In this document: positions 1 to 8,852 of the stretch, piece by piece
Position numbering within the stretch: position 1 is the stretch's first letter
Layout: each line of letters begins with the position of its first letter
Program-made: the position numbers and the translations under genes
Source of the DNA: CAYUMU01 sp964445985
GTDB taxonomy: Bacteria > Planctomycetota > Planctomycetia > Pirellulales > S012-138
DNA length: 64,000 nucleotides
Direction: 5' to 3'
Assembly (NCBI GenBank): GCA_964445985.1
Contig: CAYUMU010000010.1
Coordinates: 1-64,000, forward strand
The notes under the pieces: model-generated
Told to the model about the DNA's origin: nothing
Database searches by the model: none
Seen by the model: the letters and a program-made list of their open reading frames with translations, nothing else

Positions 1-411
1 GGAGCGCAAGCTCACTTTTTCCAGTCCCCACCGTGCTAGCACTTGCATAATGTTGACTCGCTACGGGCACCATGCGAAGCATGGTCGGCTTCGCAGCCGA
101 CGTCGCCGACGGCCACGCAAGACTCGCTTCCGGCTGTGGGCTAAACTCTACCGGGCGGGATTGGCTACCCGCTGGGTTCCGCTGAGAGGTTTCTAAGACG
201 AATCGTTACATCTCAATCCTCCTCTCCCAGGCTTACCTGGACGCAATGGCACGCCCTGAGCCCTCGGCGAAGGGCGTGGTGGCGGCGGGTTTGGGCCGGC
301 ACGCGTTCGATCAGCCGCCAATTGTTCGCCGGCCAATTTGAACCTTTGCCCTGCGCTTCACTCGGCTCGCGTCGGCACGGGCGAGCGGCCGTGCTTCTCG
401 CGTGCCTGGAT
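1..411. other. Intergenic, window edge
   Basis: I see no convincing gene here. A short palindrome (71-83) is followed at once by a 7-bp stem with a 4-base loop (84-101, arms GTCGGCT and AGCCGAC). The open frames present look like unconstrained high-GC frames. Confidence 0.5.
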
Positions 412-1281
412 TTACTTGTTCCCCTCAAAGTAAGCCCGATCCCGTTCTTCAAAGTCGTTGTAGTCCAGCAAGTCATACAACTGCTGCCGGGTTTGCATCA
501 GGTCCAAGAGGTCGGTTTGCACGCCGTCTTCGGAGATTGCCCCCAGCGCCGCTTCCACCGCTTTCATGGCCACCCGCATTAGCGTGACTGGGTAGAGCAC
601 GGCCGCGTAGCCCAGGCCTGCCAGGTCGTCCAGGCTCAACAGGGGGCTGCGGCCGAACTCGGTCATGTTGGCCACCAGCGGGGCATCGACGGCTTGGGCA
701 AACCTGGCAAACTCCTCCGGCGTTTCCAAAGCCTCGGGAAAGATCCAATCGGCCCCCGCCTCCAGGTAGCGGTGCGCGCGATGCACTGCTTCGTCCAGGT
801 CGTGAACCCCGCGGGCATCGGTGCGGGCAATGATCACCAGGTCGCTGTCCTGGCGCACCGCGGCGGCAGCCCGCAGCTTGGCGCACATTTCTTCCACATC
901 CACCAGCGTTTTGCCGGAAAGGTGGCCGCACCGCTTGGGCAGTTGCTGGTCTTCCAACTGAATGGCGGCGGCGCCGGCCAGTTCCAACTCGAGCACGGCC
1001 CGCTGCACGTTGAGCGGCCCTCCAAAGCCGGTGTCGGCATCGACAATGATGGGAATGCCCACGCTCCGCGTGATGTAGCTCACATGCTGCACCAGCTCGG
1101 TCAGCGTGAACAGGCCCACGTCGGGCAAGGCCAGCGTTCCGGCGGAGAATGCCGCTCCGGAGAAATAGGCGGCGTCGAAATCAAACTCTTCGATCATGCG
1201 GGCCGAGAGCGCGTTGAAGGCGCCGGGCACTTGAATCGTATCGTCGGCAACGGCCTCGCGAAGGGCCTGCCCTGGGGTCAT
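412..1281 (-). CDS. prpB: 2-methylisocitrate lyase (PrpB-like, ICL/PEP mutase superfamily)
   Basis: The 289-residue product matches the isocitrate lyase/PEP mutase superfamily. It has the metal-binding DADTGFGG loop at about 81-88 and the active-site KRCGH motif at 116-120, whose Cys is the catalytic residue of methylisocitrate lyases. The usual reaction is cleavage of 2-methylisocitrate to pyruvate and succinate in the cytosolic methylcitrate cycle of propionate oxidation. I chose the ATG at 1281, which gives the normal family length of about 290; an in-frame GTG at 1290 and TTG at 1335 are alternatives, and no Shine-Dalgarno separates them. No prpC or prpD lies alongside, so the role could be that of a related lyase such as oxaloacetate decarboxylase, but KRCGH favours PrpB. 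Confidence 0.85.
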   Translation of the reverse strand: MTPGQALREAVADDTIQVPGAFNALSARMIEEFDFDAAYFSGAAFSAGTLALPDVGLFTLTELVQHVSYITRSVGIPIIVDADTGFGGPLNVQRAVLELELAGAAAIQLEDQQLPKRCGHLSGKTLVDVEEMCAKLRAAAAVRQDSDLVIIARTDARGVHDLDEAVHRAHRYLEAGADWIFPEALETPEEFARFAQAVDAPLVANMTEFGRSPLLSLDDLAGLGYAAVLYPVTLMRVAMKAVEAALGAISEDGVQTDLLDLMQTRQQLYDLLDYNDFEERDRAYFEGNK

Positions 1282-1680
1282 GTCGTTCACCGCGCTATGG
1301 CTCCGGCGAAATAGGAAGAAGTGGTCGAATGGCAACCGCCAAGTTCACGCTATCAGGTGGGCAACAGTATGGCCCGTTTTGCCCGACCTGGCCAGCGGTC
1401 GCTGCCACGCAGTGTTGCCACGCGGTGTCGCTGCCACGCGGGCTGGGAAGCCAAGGTTCGCGCCATTGGCTGCCGGGGGCGAGCGCTGGGCGTGCTCCCA
1501 GGCCCACCGTGCGACGATTTGTCGCCGCAACGCCTACCCCATGTTCCACCAACAAGAGTAAACTGACGGGATGCCGTCTTGCAGTCGGCAACCGGGTGGC
1601 TCATGGCAACGGGTGACCGATCAGGACTGCCCTTGCTATTAAGACGCGCGGCAGGCCCTCCGCGCCATTGAAGGAAAAAC
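1282..1680. other. Intergenic with short direct repeats
   Basis: Spacer between the prpB-like start and DUF983. It contains imperfect direct repeats of the unit GCTGCCACGC near 1400-1442. No gene or clear promoter was recognised. Confidence 0.4.
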
Positions 1681-2034
1681 ATGCGGTTTCGCACCATTTT
1701 TGTTCGCAGTTGCCGGCTCCGCTGCCCTCGCTGCGGTGAGGGGAAGCTGTTCCACGGCTGGTTTGCCATGCATGGCCAGTGCGACCACTGCGGAATGAAG
1801 TTCCAACGGGAGCCCGGCTTCTATCTTGGCTCCATCTACTTCAATTATGGGCTGACGTCGGCGCTGGCGCTCTCGGCGTTCTTCAGCTTGCATCTGGGAT
1901 ATCGGGTTCCCAGTGAACAACTAACCTGGCCCTTGCTGGCATTCGTCCTGCTATTCCCCCTGTGGTTTTTCCGCTATGCGCGGGGCCTGTGGTTGGGCAT
2001 GGACGAATACTTCGACCCGGCCCGGCCCGCCTGA
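1681..2034 (+). CDS. DUF983 family membrane protein with zinc ribbon
   Basis: A 117-residue protein. The N-terminus holds two Cys pairs, CPRCGEGKLF near residue 14 and CDHCGMKF near residue 34, forming a zinc ribbon. Two hydrophobic segments follow (about 51-71 and 84-98), the second close to the RYARGLW segment. This order is characteristic of DUF983, whose function is unknown; members often sit near respiratory genes, which is not the case here. The ATG at 1681 has AAGGA at 1671-1675, five bases upstream, so the start is secure. The gene stands alone between spacers. Confidence 0.8.
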   Translation: MRFRTIFVRSCRLRCPRCGEGKLFHGWFAMHGQCDHCGMKFQREPGFYLGSIYFNYGLTSALALSAFFSLHLGYRVPSEQLTWPLLAFVLLFPLWFFRYARGLWLGMDEYFDPARPA

Positions 2035-2527
2035 TCGGCGGCTAGAGCGGAAAGCGGTGCTAGCAGCGGCGGCGGGTCGTGGTTTTCCCCCGACCGTTGA
2101 GCGGGCAAGGCAGGTTGCGAGCCCCGCGATTTTGCCGCGGACAGCCCAAACCGTGGCCCAATAAGCCGTGCCGAGGGAACGGCTGACGTATTTGGCGGGA
2201 GGTTCCCGAGCGGCCAGGACCCCCAACGGGGGGCAAAATTGCGGCATTCGGCAGCGTTTGCCGCGGGGCATTTGCCGGATCGGTTTGGCCAACCGGTAGA
2301 GCTTACCAAAATGCCTGGGAATGCCGCTGCCCGAGCGGCAAAACAGCGGCGATGGCATGAATGTTAGCCAACTTGCGTTCCGATACCTCCACTATCCGGA
2401 AGGCCGGGATCGGTTGCGCGAGGTACGAGCAACCGACCGGGAATTCCCGCGAGACCCGCACTGCGCGCCCCAGGATAGTAGTGCGTAACCGGTTCATTCA
2501 GGCTTCCAAGGATCGGAGGAGCGGCTG
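2035..2527. other. Intergenic upstream of porin
   Basis: No gene recognised. A 7-bp hairpin with arms TGCCGCT and AGCGGCA lies at 2322-2340. The end of the spacer carries the porin ribosome site, GGAGG at 2515-2519. A promoter for the porin is probably here but no good -35/-10 pair stood out. Confidence 0.4.
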
Positions 2528-3817
2528 ATGAGAGTGTTTCGTTTTTGTGGTCTCCTGGCCGCGCTGGGCATGCTCACGATGAGCACTGTATCGGCGCAGG
2601 CACAGGAGCGCGGCGTAAGCCGCACGAGCTACGGCTGGGCGAATGTCCAAGCTGAAGACGGCTCGAGTCCTAGTGACAAACCGTATTCCGGAGCGGCGGC
2701 GCCCGCCGTGGCCGGAGATTGTTGCCCCCCACCCAGCTGCAACACTTGTTGCACTTCGAGCTGCTGCGATGACAGCTGCGGAGGGTGGTGCACCAATCCG
2801 TTGTACTTGTTCCCCGAGGACGGCCCCTTCCGCATTAGCGGTTGGTTCCAGGGTGGCTACCATAACAAGGCCACCCCGCTGTCCACGGGCTACAACACGC
2901 CCACGAATGCGTCGTTCAACAACGTCCCCGGCCAGTTCAACCTCCACCAGGCCTACATCTTTGCCGAACGCGTGGCGGATGGTGAATGCGGCCTCGACTG
3001 GGGTTTCCGCTTCGATGCCATCTACGGCACCGACGCCCAAAAGACCCAAGCTTTCGGCAATTCGCCCAACGGCGCCCCCACGGGCTGGGATTCCGAATGG
3101 GACAACGGCGTGTACGGCTGGGCTTTGCCCCAGGCCTACGGCGAATTGGCCGCCGGCCCCTTGAGCGTCAAGGTCGGTCACTTCTACACCATCATTGGTT
3201 ACGAAGTGGTCACCGCGCCGGGCAACTTCTTCTATAGCCACGCCCTCACCATGTTCAACAGCGAGCCGTTCACGCACACCGGTGCTTTGGGCACCTTGGC
3301 CGTGAACGACGCCGTGAACCTGTACGGCGGTTGGACCCTGGGGTGGGATACCGGCTTCGATCAGACCGATGGCGGTAGCAACTTCATTGGCGGTATCAGC
3401 GCCGAAGTCACCGACTGGCTGACCTTGGCCTACACCACCACGATTGGCAACTTCGGCCAACGCGGCGACAACGGCTTCATGGGCAGCTTCGTGGGCCAGG
3501 TGCAATTGACCGACAAAGCCCAGTACGTCGTGCAAAGCGACTACCTGAGCGTGGACTCGAACCCAGACTACGGCTACATCGATGACACCATTGGCGTCAA
3601 CCAGTACTTCTTCTACCACTTCAACGATTGCTTCGCGTGGGGTAATCGCTTGGAATGGTGGAAAGCCGACGGCGTGTCGTACTGGGAAGCGACCACGGGC
3701 GTGAACATGAAAGCTCACGCCAACTGGGTGTTCCGTCCCGAAATTCGGTACGACTTCCAAGGCGTCCCGGATCGCGAACAGTGGACCTTCGGCATCGACA
3801 GCTACGTGCTGTGGTAA
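2528..3817 (+). CDS. Outer-membrane beta-barrel porin, OmpL-like (BBP2 type)
   Basis: A 429-residue secreted protein with a signal peptide ending near VSAQAQ (about residue 26). A Cys-rich segment follows (about 60-85, with CCPPPSC, CNTCC and CCDDSC), typical of planctomycete surface proteins. The rest is an alternating aromatic/polar pattern suited to a beta-barrel, with ISGWFQGGYH at the start of the barrel and the C-terminus SYVLW ending in an aromatic residue, as in barrels inserted by the BAM machinery. This fits the putative OmpL-like beta-barrel porin-2 family. It would form a diffusion channel in the outer membrane; the substrate is unknown. The ATG is preceded by GGAGG eight bases away, and a strong terminator follows, so it is monocistronic and probably highly expressed. 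Confidence 0.82.
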   Translation: MRVFRFCGLLAALGMLTMSTVSAQAQERGVSRTSYGWANVQAEDGSSPSDKPYSGAAAPAVAGDCCPPPSCNTCCTSSCCDDSCGGWCTNPLYLFPEDGPFRISGWFQGGYHNKATPLSTGYNTPTNASFNNVPGQFNLHQAYIFAERVADGECGLDWGFRFDAIYGTDAQKTQAFGNSPNGAPTGWDSEWDNGVYGWALPQAYGELAAGPLSVKVGHFYTIIGYEVVTAPGNFFYSHALTMFNSEPFTHTGALGTLAVNDAVNLYGGWTLGWDTGFDQTDGGSNFIGGISAEVTDWLTLAYTTTIGNFGQRGDNGFMGSFVGQVQLTDKAQYVVQSDYLSVDSNPDYGYIDDTIGVNQYFFYHFNDCFAWGNRLEWWKADGVSYWEATTGVNMKAHANWVFRPEIRYDFQGVPDREQWTFGIDSYVLW

Positions 3818-3852
3818 GCTGAGCGGATAAGAAAACGACGTTCCCCGCTGGG

Positions 3853-3893
3853 CCGCCTGCTGTGTGAAGAACGCAGCAGGCGGTCCTTTTTTA
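3853..3893 (+). terminator. Rho-independent terminator of the porin gene
   Basis: A perfect 10-bp stem (CCGCCTGCTG at 3853-3862 and its complement at 3874-3883) with an 11-base loop, followed by a T-rich tract to 3893. It lies 35 bases after the porin stop. Confidence 0.9.
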
Positions 3894-3993
3894 TTGGGAG
3901 ACTATAGTCGCCTTTCGCTCCGCGAAAGGACTTGCTTTCGCGGAGCGAAAGCCGACCATGGCTGGCCGCAATTTCCGGGGCGCTTGTTGCGTG

Positions 3994-4962
3994 CTATTGC
4001 AGCGGCCAGCCGTGCAGCATCAATCGCACGGCGTAGTAAAACACGGGCGCGGCAAAGCAGATGGAATCGATGCGGTCGAGCACGCCGCCATGCCCCACGA
4101 CCAGCGTGCCGTAATCTTTCACGCCGCGATCGCGCTTGATGGCGCTCATGGTCATGCCGCCCGCCAGGCCGGCGGCCGCGGTCACCGCCGAAAGGCCGGC
4201 CGCTTGCCAGGCCGTGAGGGGGGGCACCGACCACCACAGCACCGTGCCAAACAGGGTGGCGCTGGCGATGCCGCCGAGAAAGCCTTCCCAGGTGCGGCCG
4301 CCGCTGACTTCCGTGGCAATCACGCGCTGGCCCAGCAGCTTGCCCCAGGCGTACTGCATGATATCCGCGAACTGCACGATCAGCACAAAGTAGAACAGCA
4401 GGCGGGCGTTCTCGTCCAGCGGTTGCTCGCCGGGGCCTTGCAGACTGAGCAGGGCGGGCGCGAAGCTCAAGCAGTAGACGCAGATCATCAGGCCAGCCTG
4501 AATTTTGGCCGTGCGCTCCAGGAACCGTTTGGGGTCGCCCGAAAACGACACCCGGGCCGTGATGAACAGAAACCCGAAGACGGGGATCAGCACGCTGTAA
4601 GCGGCATACTGTTCGAGCCCCACCAGCACATATTGCAGGGGGGTAATCACAAAGAAGACCCAGAACAGCGCGCGGTGGTCGCCCGGACGGGTGGGGGTCA
4701 GGGTGATGAACTCGCGCAAGCTCCAGAACGAGATCAGCCCGAACAGCACCACCGTGCTCACGCGGCCCACGATAAAGGCCGCGGCCAACACGGTGCACAT
4801 CAACCACCAGGTGCGCACCCGCAGATGGAATTGCTCGACGATTGCCGGGTTGATGCCGGCATCGAGTCGGCGTTTGAGCACCTGCCCCACGGCGGTCGCC
4901 GCCGCCAGCACGGCGAGCACGCTGCCTACGAGCCACAAGGTTCTCGGGTCGGGTATGATCAT
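3994..4962 (-). CDS. cdsA: Phosphatidate cytidylyltransferase
   Basis: A 322-residue polytopic membrane protein with about seven to eight hydrophobic segments. Near the C-terminus it carries the CDP-diglyceride synthetase signature: SAIKRDRGVKD, then GHGGVLDRIDS. The conserved Lys, Arg and Asp residues of the family are all present. It would condense CTP with phosphatidic acid to CDP-diacylglycerol in the inner membrane. The ATG at 4962 (MIIPDPRTL) gives a normal N-terminus; the frame stays open upstream to 5115 but the extra residues look non-coding. It is downstream of plsC on the same strand (188 bp apart), so the two probably supply consecutive steps of phospholipid synthesis. Confidence 0.9.
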   Translation of the reverse strand: MIIPDPRTLWLVGSVLAVLAAATAVGQVLKRRLDAGINPAIVEQFHLRVRTWWLMCTVLAAAFIVGRVSTVVLFGLISFWSLREFITLTPTRPGDHRALFWVFFVITPLQYVLVGLEQYAAYSVLIPVFGFLFITARVSFSGDPKRFLERTAKIQAGLMICVYCLSFAPALLSLQGPGEQPLDENARLLFYFVLIVQFADIMQYAWGKLLGQRVIATEVSGGRTWEGFLGGIASATLFGTVLWWSVPPLTAWQAAGLSAVTAAAGLAGGMTMSAIKRDRGVKDYGTLVVGHGGVLDRIDSICFAAPVFYYAVRLMLHGWPLQ

Positions 4963-5149
4963 GAGCAAAACAATTCGCAAGCCGTGAAGATTTTTCGGGC
5001 GGCAAAACAGCTGGTTGAAGCCAACAGAACTCAACATCCTTGGGGGGGGGCGGGCCGGGAACCGAGCGACCTGCATGCCGCTGGGGCTCAGCGAATGGGC
5101 AAAGCCACGGCCCACGGTTCGTGGCCCGCCGAAACTCCGGATGACGTAC

Positions 5150-5833
5150 CTACAACTCCTTCAATCGCCGCACCGCGTCACGGGCGCGGCGCAAAAAATC
5201 GGCCTTGGGCTCGCGGTTTTCCAAGTAAATGGGCGGGCCAAACGTGATGCAGCTCAACAGCGGCACTGGCAATACCTCGCCTCGCGGCAGCACCCGGTTC
5301 ACGTTGTCGATGTGGACCGGAACCAATTCCAACTCGGGCCGCTTTTTTGACAGGTAAAACAGACCGCTCTTGAATTCACCAATCTCTTCGCCACTGCTCC
5401 GGCCACCTTCGGGGAAGACAATCAGGCTGTAGCGATCGCCGATCGAACGCAGCATCAGGTCCACGGGGCTCTGATGAACTTTGACCTTCAACCGGTCGAT
5501 CAGCAAGGCGTTAAACACCTGATTGGCCAGGTAGCGGCGGAAGCGGTTCTTCTCCCAGTAATCCGCCGCGGCCACGGGCCGGGTGACCGAGCGAACTTCG
5601 GCCGGCAGCGCGGCCCAAATCACCACCGCGTCTAAATGGCTGGTGTGGTTGGCAAAGTACACGCGTTGACACGGGTCGGGCTGGCACTCGATCCACCGCG
5701 TGCTGGTGCCGCTCACGAGTTTGGCCGTGCCGGCGATGATCGCTCCCGTGAGCTTCGCCATCCAACCCCGGTTGGCAAAGGTATCCGGCATCGGCGCGGA
5801 AGGGGCTCGGCTTCGTGCGATGCGTTCTCTCAC
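5150..5833 (-). CDS. plsC: 1-acyl-sn-glycerol-3-phosphate acyltransferase family protein
   Basis: A 227-residue member of the PlsC/LPLAT family. The catalytic H-x4-D box is NHTSHLD (His63, Asp68 from the GTG at 5833) and the substrate-binding box is FPEGGRS near 140-146. It transfers an acyl chain to lysophosphatidic acid at the cytoplasmic membrane. The N-terminal start is uncertain: GTG at 5833, ATG at 5791 or ATG at 5761 are all in frame and upstream of the catalytic box. cdsA follows on the same strand, consistent with a phospholipid synthesis unit. Confidence 0.85.
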   Translation of the reverse strand: MRERIARSRAPSAPMPDTFANRGWMAKLTGAIIAGTAKLVSGTSTRWIECQPDPCQRVYFANHTSHLDAVVIWAALPAEVRSVTRPVAAADYWEKNRFRRYLANQVFNALLIDRLKVKVHQSPVDLMLRSIGDRYSLIVFPEGGRSSGEEIGEFKSGLFYLSKKRPELELVPVHIDNVNRVLPRGEVLPVPLLSCITFGPPIYLENREPKADFLRRARDAVRRLKEL

Positions 5834-6213
5834 GGATAGGTTGTCTCGAATCGCTCTAAGAGCTTATCCAATGACTCCCTCGCCCCGCGCGGAAGGAGGG
5901 TGGGGGTGGCCTGATAAAAAGTTTCTCACGACCTTTCTTTCTCCCTTCTCCCCCGGAGTACCGGGGAGAGGGGAGCAAAGGTTTTTGGGCTAATTCTCCC
6001 ACTCGCCGCCAACGAGGACGTTTTTATCAGGCTAGACTTCGGCCCCCGCTTGCGGCCCCCGCTGTTGCCTAAGCCTTCGGCCGAATTCGCCCGGTGCCCC
6101 GAGGTTCTTTCGATTGTATCCCGACCCTGGCCGCAAAATAGAGGGGGGACCGCTTCCCAACCACCGAAAACCGCGGCCACAACACAAACTGCCACCGAAC
6201 CACCGGAACAGGC
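5834..6213. other. Intergenic with inverted-repeat element
   Basis: No gene. The spacer is dominated by the inverted-repeat element annotated at 5909-6032 and by the terminator of the next minus-strand gene beyond 6213. Confidence 0.5.
5909..6032. repeat. MITE-like inverted-repeat element, 124 bp
   Basis: Perfect 12-base inverted ends, GCCTGATAAAAA at 5909-5920 and its complement at 6021-6032. Between them lies a second hairpin built from CT-rich and AG-rich arms around 5948-5981. No target duplication is obvious and it holds no ORF of note. Confidence 0.55.
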
Positions 6214-6262
6214 CATAAAAAAAGCACGACGCGCCGCTGAATAGCTCAACGGCGCGCCGTGC
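6214..6262 (-). terminator. Rho-independent terminator of the blaI-M56 operon
   Basis: Read on the minus strand, a stem of about 14 pairs (6249-6262 with 6224-6237, few mismatches) encloses a short loop and is followed by seven T residues (6217-6223 on the complement). It sits about 60 bases past the M56 stop. Confidence 0.85.
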
Positions 6263-6319
6263 GACGGGTAGGGGGGTTCAGGGCGACCAACCGAAAACGG
6301 CTAATCGTCGCCACCGCGC

Positions 6320-8425
6320 CTACTGGGGCTCGCTCTTGGCCCGCAAGGTTTCCATTTCGCGGCGAAGCAGAATCATCTGCTCACGCAACTCCATAATCAT
6401 GCGCAACATTTCCTGTGATGCTGGCGGCGGGCCATCGGGGCGGGGGCCATCGGGGCGGGGACGTTCACCTTCACGCGGCGGGCCTTCAGGGCGGGGGCCA
6501 TCGGGACGGGGACGTTCACCTTCACGCGGCGGGCCATCGGGGCGGGGGCCATCGGGGCGCGGACGATCGCCTTCGCGCCGCGGCGGCGGACCTTCGGGGA
6601 TACCGGCTTCACGCCGCAGTCGATCGGCCTGGCCGCGGATTTCGGCGGCCTGGTCGCGCAGTCCGGCGGCTTCCAAATTCATCGCGGCTTGCATCAGGTG
6701 ATGCACCCTGCGGTGAATTTCGCCTTGCGGGCCGCCTTCGCGCGGTGGGCCTTCGGGACGGGGGCCTTCGGGACGAGGGCGATCGCCTTCGCGCGGCGGG
6801 CCTTCGGGACGGCGTTCGCCGTCTCGCGGACCTTCGGGGCGACGTTCACCATCGCGGGGGCCTTCGGGCCGCGGACGATCGCCATCGCGACGAACTTCGC
6901 CTTCTTTCGGGCGGTCACCGTCACGCCGAGGTTCGCCTTTTTTAGCGTCGTCGCCATCGGCGGCGACCAGGGCCACCTCGCCCGGCACGGGCGGTCCGGC
7001 CGGCGCTTCGTCGGCCAAGGCGGCGCTTCCGCCGAGGGTTAACAAGGTGAGTCCGGCGAGCGAACGTCGCCAGGAACGCTGCATGGCTGTCATACCATCA
7101 TCTCCAGAAGTAATAGACGTGTTGGAACGTGCCCACGCGGTACAAAAGACGGCAGCACTCACTACCGCCGCGGTTGCCAGGAATACAAAAACTCGTTTGG
7201 CCGCCCCAGGGCGAGCGACATAGGGCTGATCGGTTAGTACCAGCAACCGCTGGACTCGCTGCCCCAGGGTGCTGCGAAACTCGCCGGCGGCAATTCCCAG
7301 CCAGCCGAGGTTGCGCTGCCGTTGCAGTTGCCGGCCCAGCGTCACCAGGCATTCGGCCAGCACGCCGGGGCCGTCGTCCACCATCAGGCTGGCTTCATCG
7401 GCGGCATGCTCCATGGCCGTGGCCAGCTGAGCGCGGGCGTACCAGATGGCCGGGTGGAACCAGAGCAGGCGGCACAGAACCTCCGCCAGCAAACGCCAGG
7501 CGACATCGTGCGACGCATGATGGGCCGCTTCGTGCGCCAGCATTACCTGCCGCTGGGCCGCCGAATAGTAGCGGTCGAAATTTGCGGGCGTCACGATTAC
7601 CGGACGCACAATGCCCAGGGCCAGAGGGCTGGCAATTTCGTCGCTGGTGGCCAGATGCAGGCGACGATGGAGTCCAAATTGACGGGTAATGTAGTCGAGT
7701 TGTTCGCGATCGGACCCCGCCGGGGAGAAACGCAGCCGGGCGCGAAACCGCAGCAAGCGAACGTAGCCAGCAATCAACTGCACCAGCAGCGCCGCCGCCA
7801 CGCCCAAGTACAGTCGCACCCAAACCGCCCCGATGCCGGGGGCCGCGGAAAAGGCCGGAGCCGTGTGTGCGCTTCCGCTGGGCGCCGGTGGGGAAGATTC
7901 CAACCCCCTCGCTGGCAGTTCGTCGGCGACCGCCGCGAGCTCTGCGGCTGTGGGCCGGGGTGTGAGCGTTGGTTCGGACTGCCCGTCGATGTTGCCCGAG
8001 CCTGGGAAGGTGAAATCCGACGACGCGCGAGGCAGTGATTCGATCACCGGCGGATACTCCACCCACGGCCGCGCGGACGGTTGCGGCCGGGCGGGGAGGG
8101 AGGTTTCTGTTTCGTTGTGGATTGTGGGGCTGGCTGGAATGGCCGGGGCTGGCGAACTGAATTCTGGGGCCGCGTGGTTCGCAACCACCGGGATGGAGGG
8201 AATCATCCAGGCGATGGCGGCTCGGCTGATGCCTGTGGCTTCGCCGATGGCCAGCAGCAGCATGCCCAAGATGGCCACTTGCCAGGCAGAGCGGCGGCGG
8301 CGAGCCGACGACGTTTGCCTGGCCGCGAATGCCGCCAGGGACACCAGCAGCAGCACGCCGAGGGCCAGCACGATCAATGCGTCTTGCCAGGCGAGCGAAA
8401 CCAGATCGAAAGTTGGCAGGTTCAT
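6320..8425 (-). CDS. M56-family sensor peptidase (BlaR1-like) joined to a secreted low-complexity domain
   Basis: A 701-residue frame. The first ~440 residues are a BlaR1/MecR1-type M56 metallopeptidase: N-terminal membrane segments (about 12-34 and 48-64), another at about 201-220, the zinc motif HEAAH at 298-302 with a downstream Glu in EHAADEA near 340, and a further membrane segment at about 411-431. Such proteases respond to a membrane signal and relieve repression by BlaI, which is encoded just upstream with a 17-bp gap. The remaining 257 residues begin MTAMQRSWRR and look like a separate protein: a signal peptide (cleavage near ALADEA), a long Arg/Gly/Pro/Glu repeat region and a C-terminal coiled coil. 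An internal ATG at 7093 has GGAGA seven bases upstream. The frame may therefore encode a fusion, or two overlapping products. Confidence 0.82.
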   Translation of the reverse strand: MNLPTFDLVSLAWQDALIVLALGVLLLVSLAAFAARQTSSARRRRSAWQVAILGMLLLAIGEATGISRAAIAWMIPSIPVVANHAAPEFSSPAPAIPASPTIHNETETSLPARPQPSARPWVEYPPVIESLPRASSDFTFPGSGNIDGQSEPTLTPRPTAAELAAVADELPARGLESSPPAPSGSAHTAPAFSAAPGIGAVWVRLYLGVAAALLVQLIAGYVRLLRFRARLRFSPAGSDREQLDYITRQFGLHRRLHLATSDEIASPLALGIVRPVIVTPANFDRYYSAAQRQVMLAHEAAHHASHDVAWRLLAEVLCRLLWFHPAIWYARAQLATAMEHAADEASLMVDDGPGVLAECLVTLGRQLQRQRNLGWLGIAAGEFRSTLGQRVQRLLVLTDQPYVARPGAAKRVFVFLATAAVVSAAVFCTAWARSNTSITSGDDGMTAMQRSWRRSLAGLTLLTLGGSAALADEAPAGPPVPGEVALVAADGDDAKKGEPRRDGDRPKEGEVRRDGDRPRPEGPRDGERRPEGPRDGERRPEGPPREGDRPRPEGPRPEGPPREGGPQGEIHRRVHHLMQAAMNLEAAGLRDQAAEIRGQADRLRREAGIPEGPPPRREGDRPRPDGPRPDGPPREGERPRPDGPRPEGPPREGERPRPDGPRPDGPPPASQEMLRMIMELREQMILLRREMETLRAKSEPQ
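6427..6900 (-). repeat. Tandem coding repeats (Arg/Pro/Gly/Glu-rich)
   Basis: Imperfect tandem units within the M56-linked frame, in two blocks (about 6427-6600 and 6727-6900). They encode repeated RPEGPPREG and RPDGPRPDG-type peptides. The region is flexible, highly charged and prone to length change. Confidence 0.75.
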
Positions 8426-8442
8426 GGTGGGCGAGGCTCCCC

Positions 8443-8820
8443 TTACCGCTTTTTGCGGGCCGCGATCAGTTTCTGCAATTCGTCCAGCTCGGCGGAGCTC
8501 ACATCACGCGTGGTCAGCAAATGATTGACCATGCCGGCCACGCTGCCTTCGAAGAGGCGATCGACCAGGTCGTTGGCCATGCTGCGAGTGACGTCGTGCG
8601 AAGCAACCACCGCCCTATAAATGAACTTGCGGCCTTCGCTGTCGTGGGCCACCAGTCCGCGGTCCTCCATCTTGCGCAGCATGGTGGCGATGGTGGTATA
8701 GGCGAGCTCGGAATCTGGCCCTAGTTGCTCGTGAACATCGGCAATCGTGGTGGGACCATGATCCCACAAGACCTGCATGATGCGCAGTTGGAGATTTCCC
8801 AGCTTGAACTTCGGCGACAT
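8443..8820 (-). CDS. BlaI/MecI/CopY-family repressor
   Basis: A 125-residue winged-helix repressor beginning MSPKFKLGNLQLRIM. It has the family pattern: LQLRIMQVLWDHGPTTIADV (first helices), AYTTIATMLRKMEDRGLV (recognition helix and wing) and a C-terminal dimerisation helix ending LQKLIAARKKR. BlaI proteins bind palindromic operators as dimers and are cleaved after activation of the partner M56 protease, encoded immediately downstream. The ATG at 8820 is chosen because AGGAGG (8831-8836 on the complement) lies ten bases upstream; a longer frame to 8862 would run through that site. A large palindrome just upstream (8853-8884) is a likely self-operator. Confidence 0.9.
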   Translation of the reverse strand: MSPKFKLGNLQLRIMQVLWDHGPTTIADVHEQLGPDSELAYTTIATMLRKMEDRGLVAHDSEGRKFIYRAVVASHDVTRSMANDLVDRLFEGSVAGMVNHLLTTRDVSSAELDELQKLIAARKKR

Positions 8821-8852
8821 CTCGGAGATCCCTCCTGCCGATTCCAATTCCA

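Noticed and set aside
2498..3760. 420-codon minus-strand open frame over the porin gene
   Set aside because: Antisense to a gene with signal peptide, barrel pattern, ribosome site and terminator.
3958..5247. 429-codon plus-strand open frame over cdsA
   Set aside because: Shadow of a gene with the full CDP-diglyceride synthetase signature.
6427..6900. Regular repeats that could suggest a CRISPR array
   Set aside because: They are coding repeats of Arg/Pro/Gly/Glu peptides in one frame, without unique spacers.
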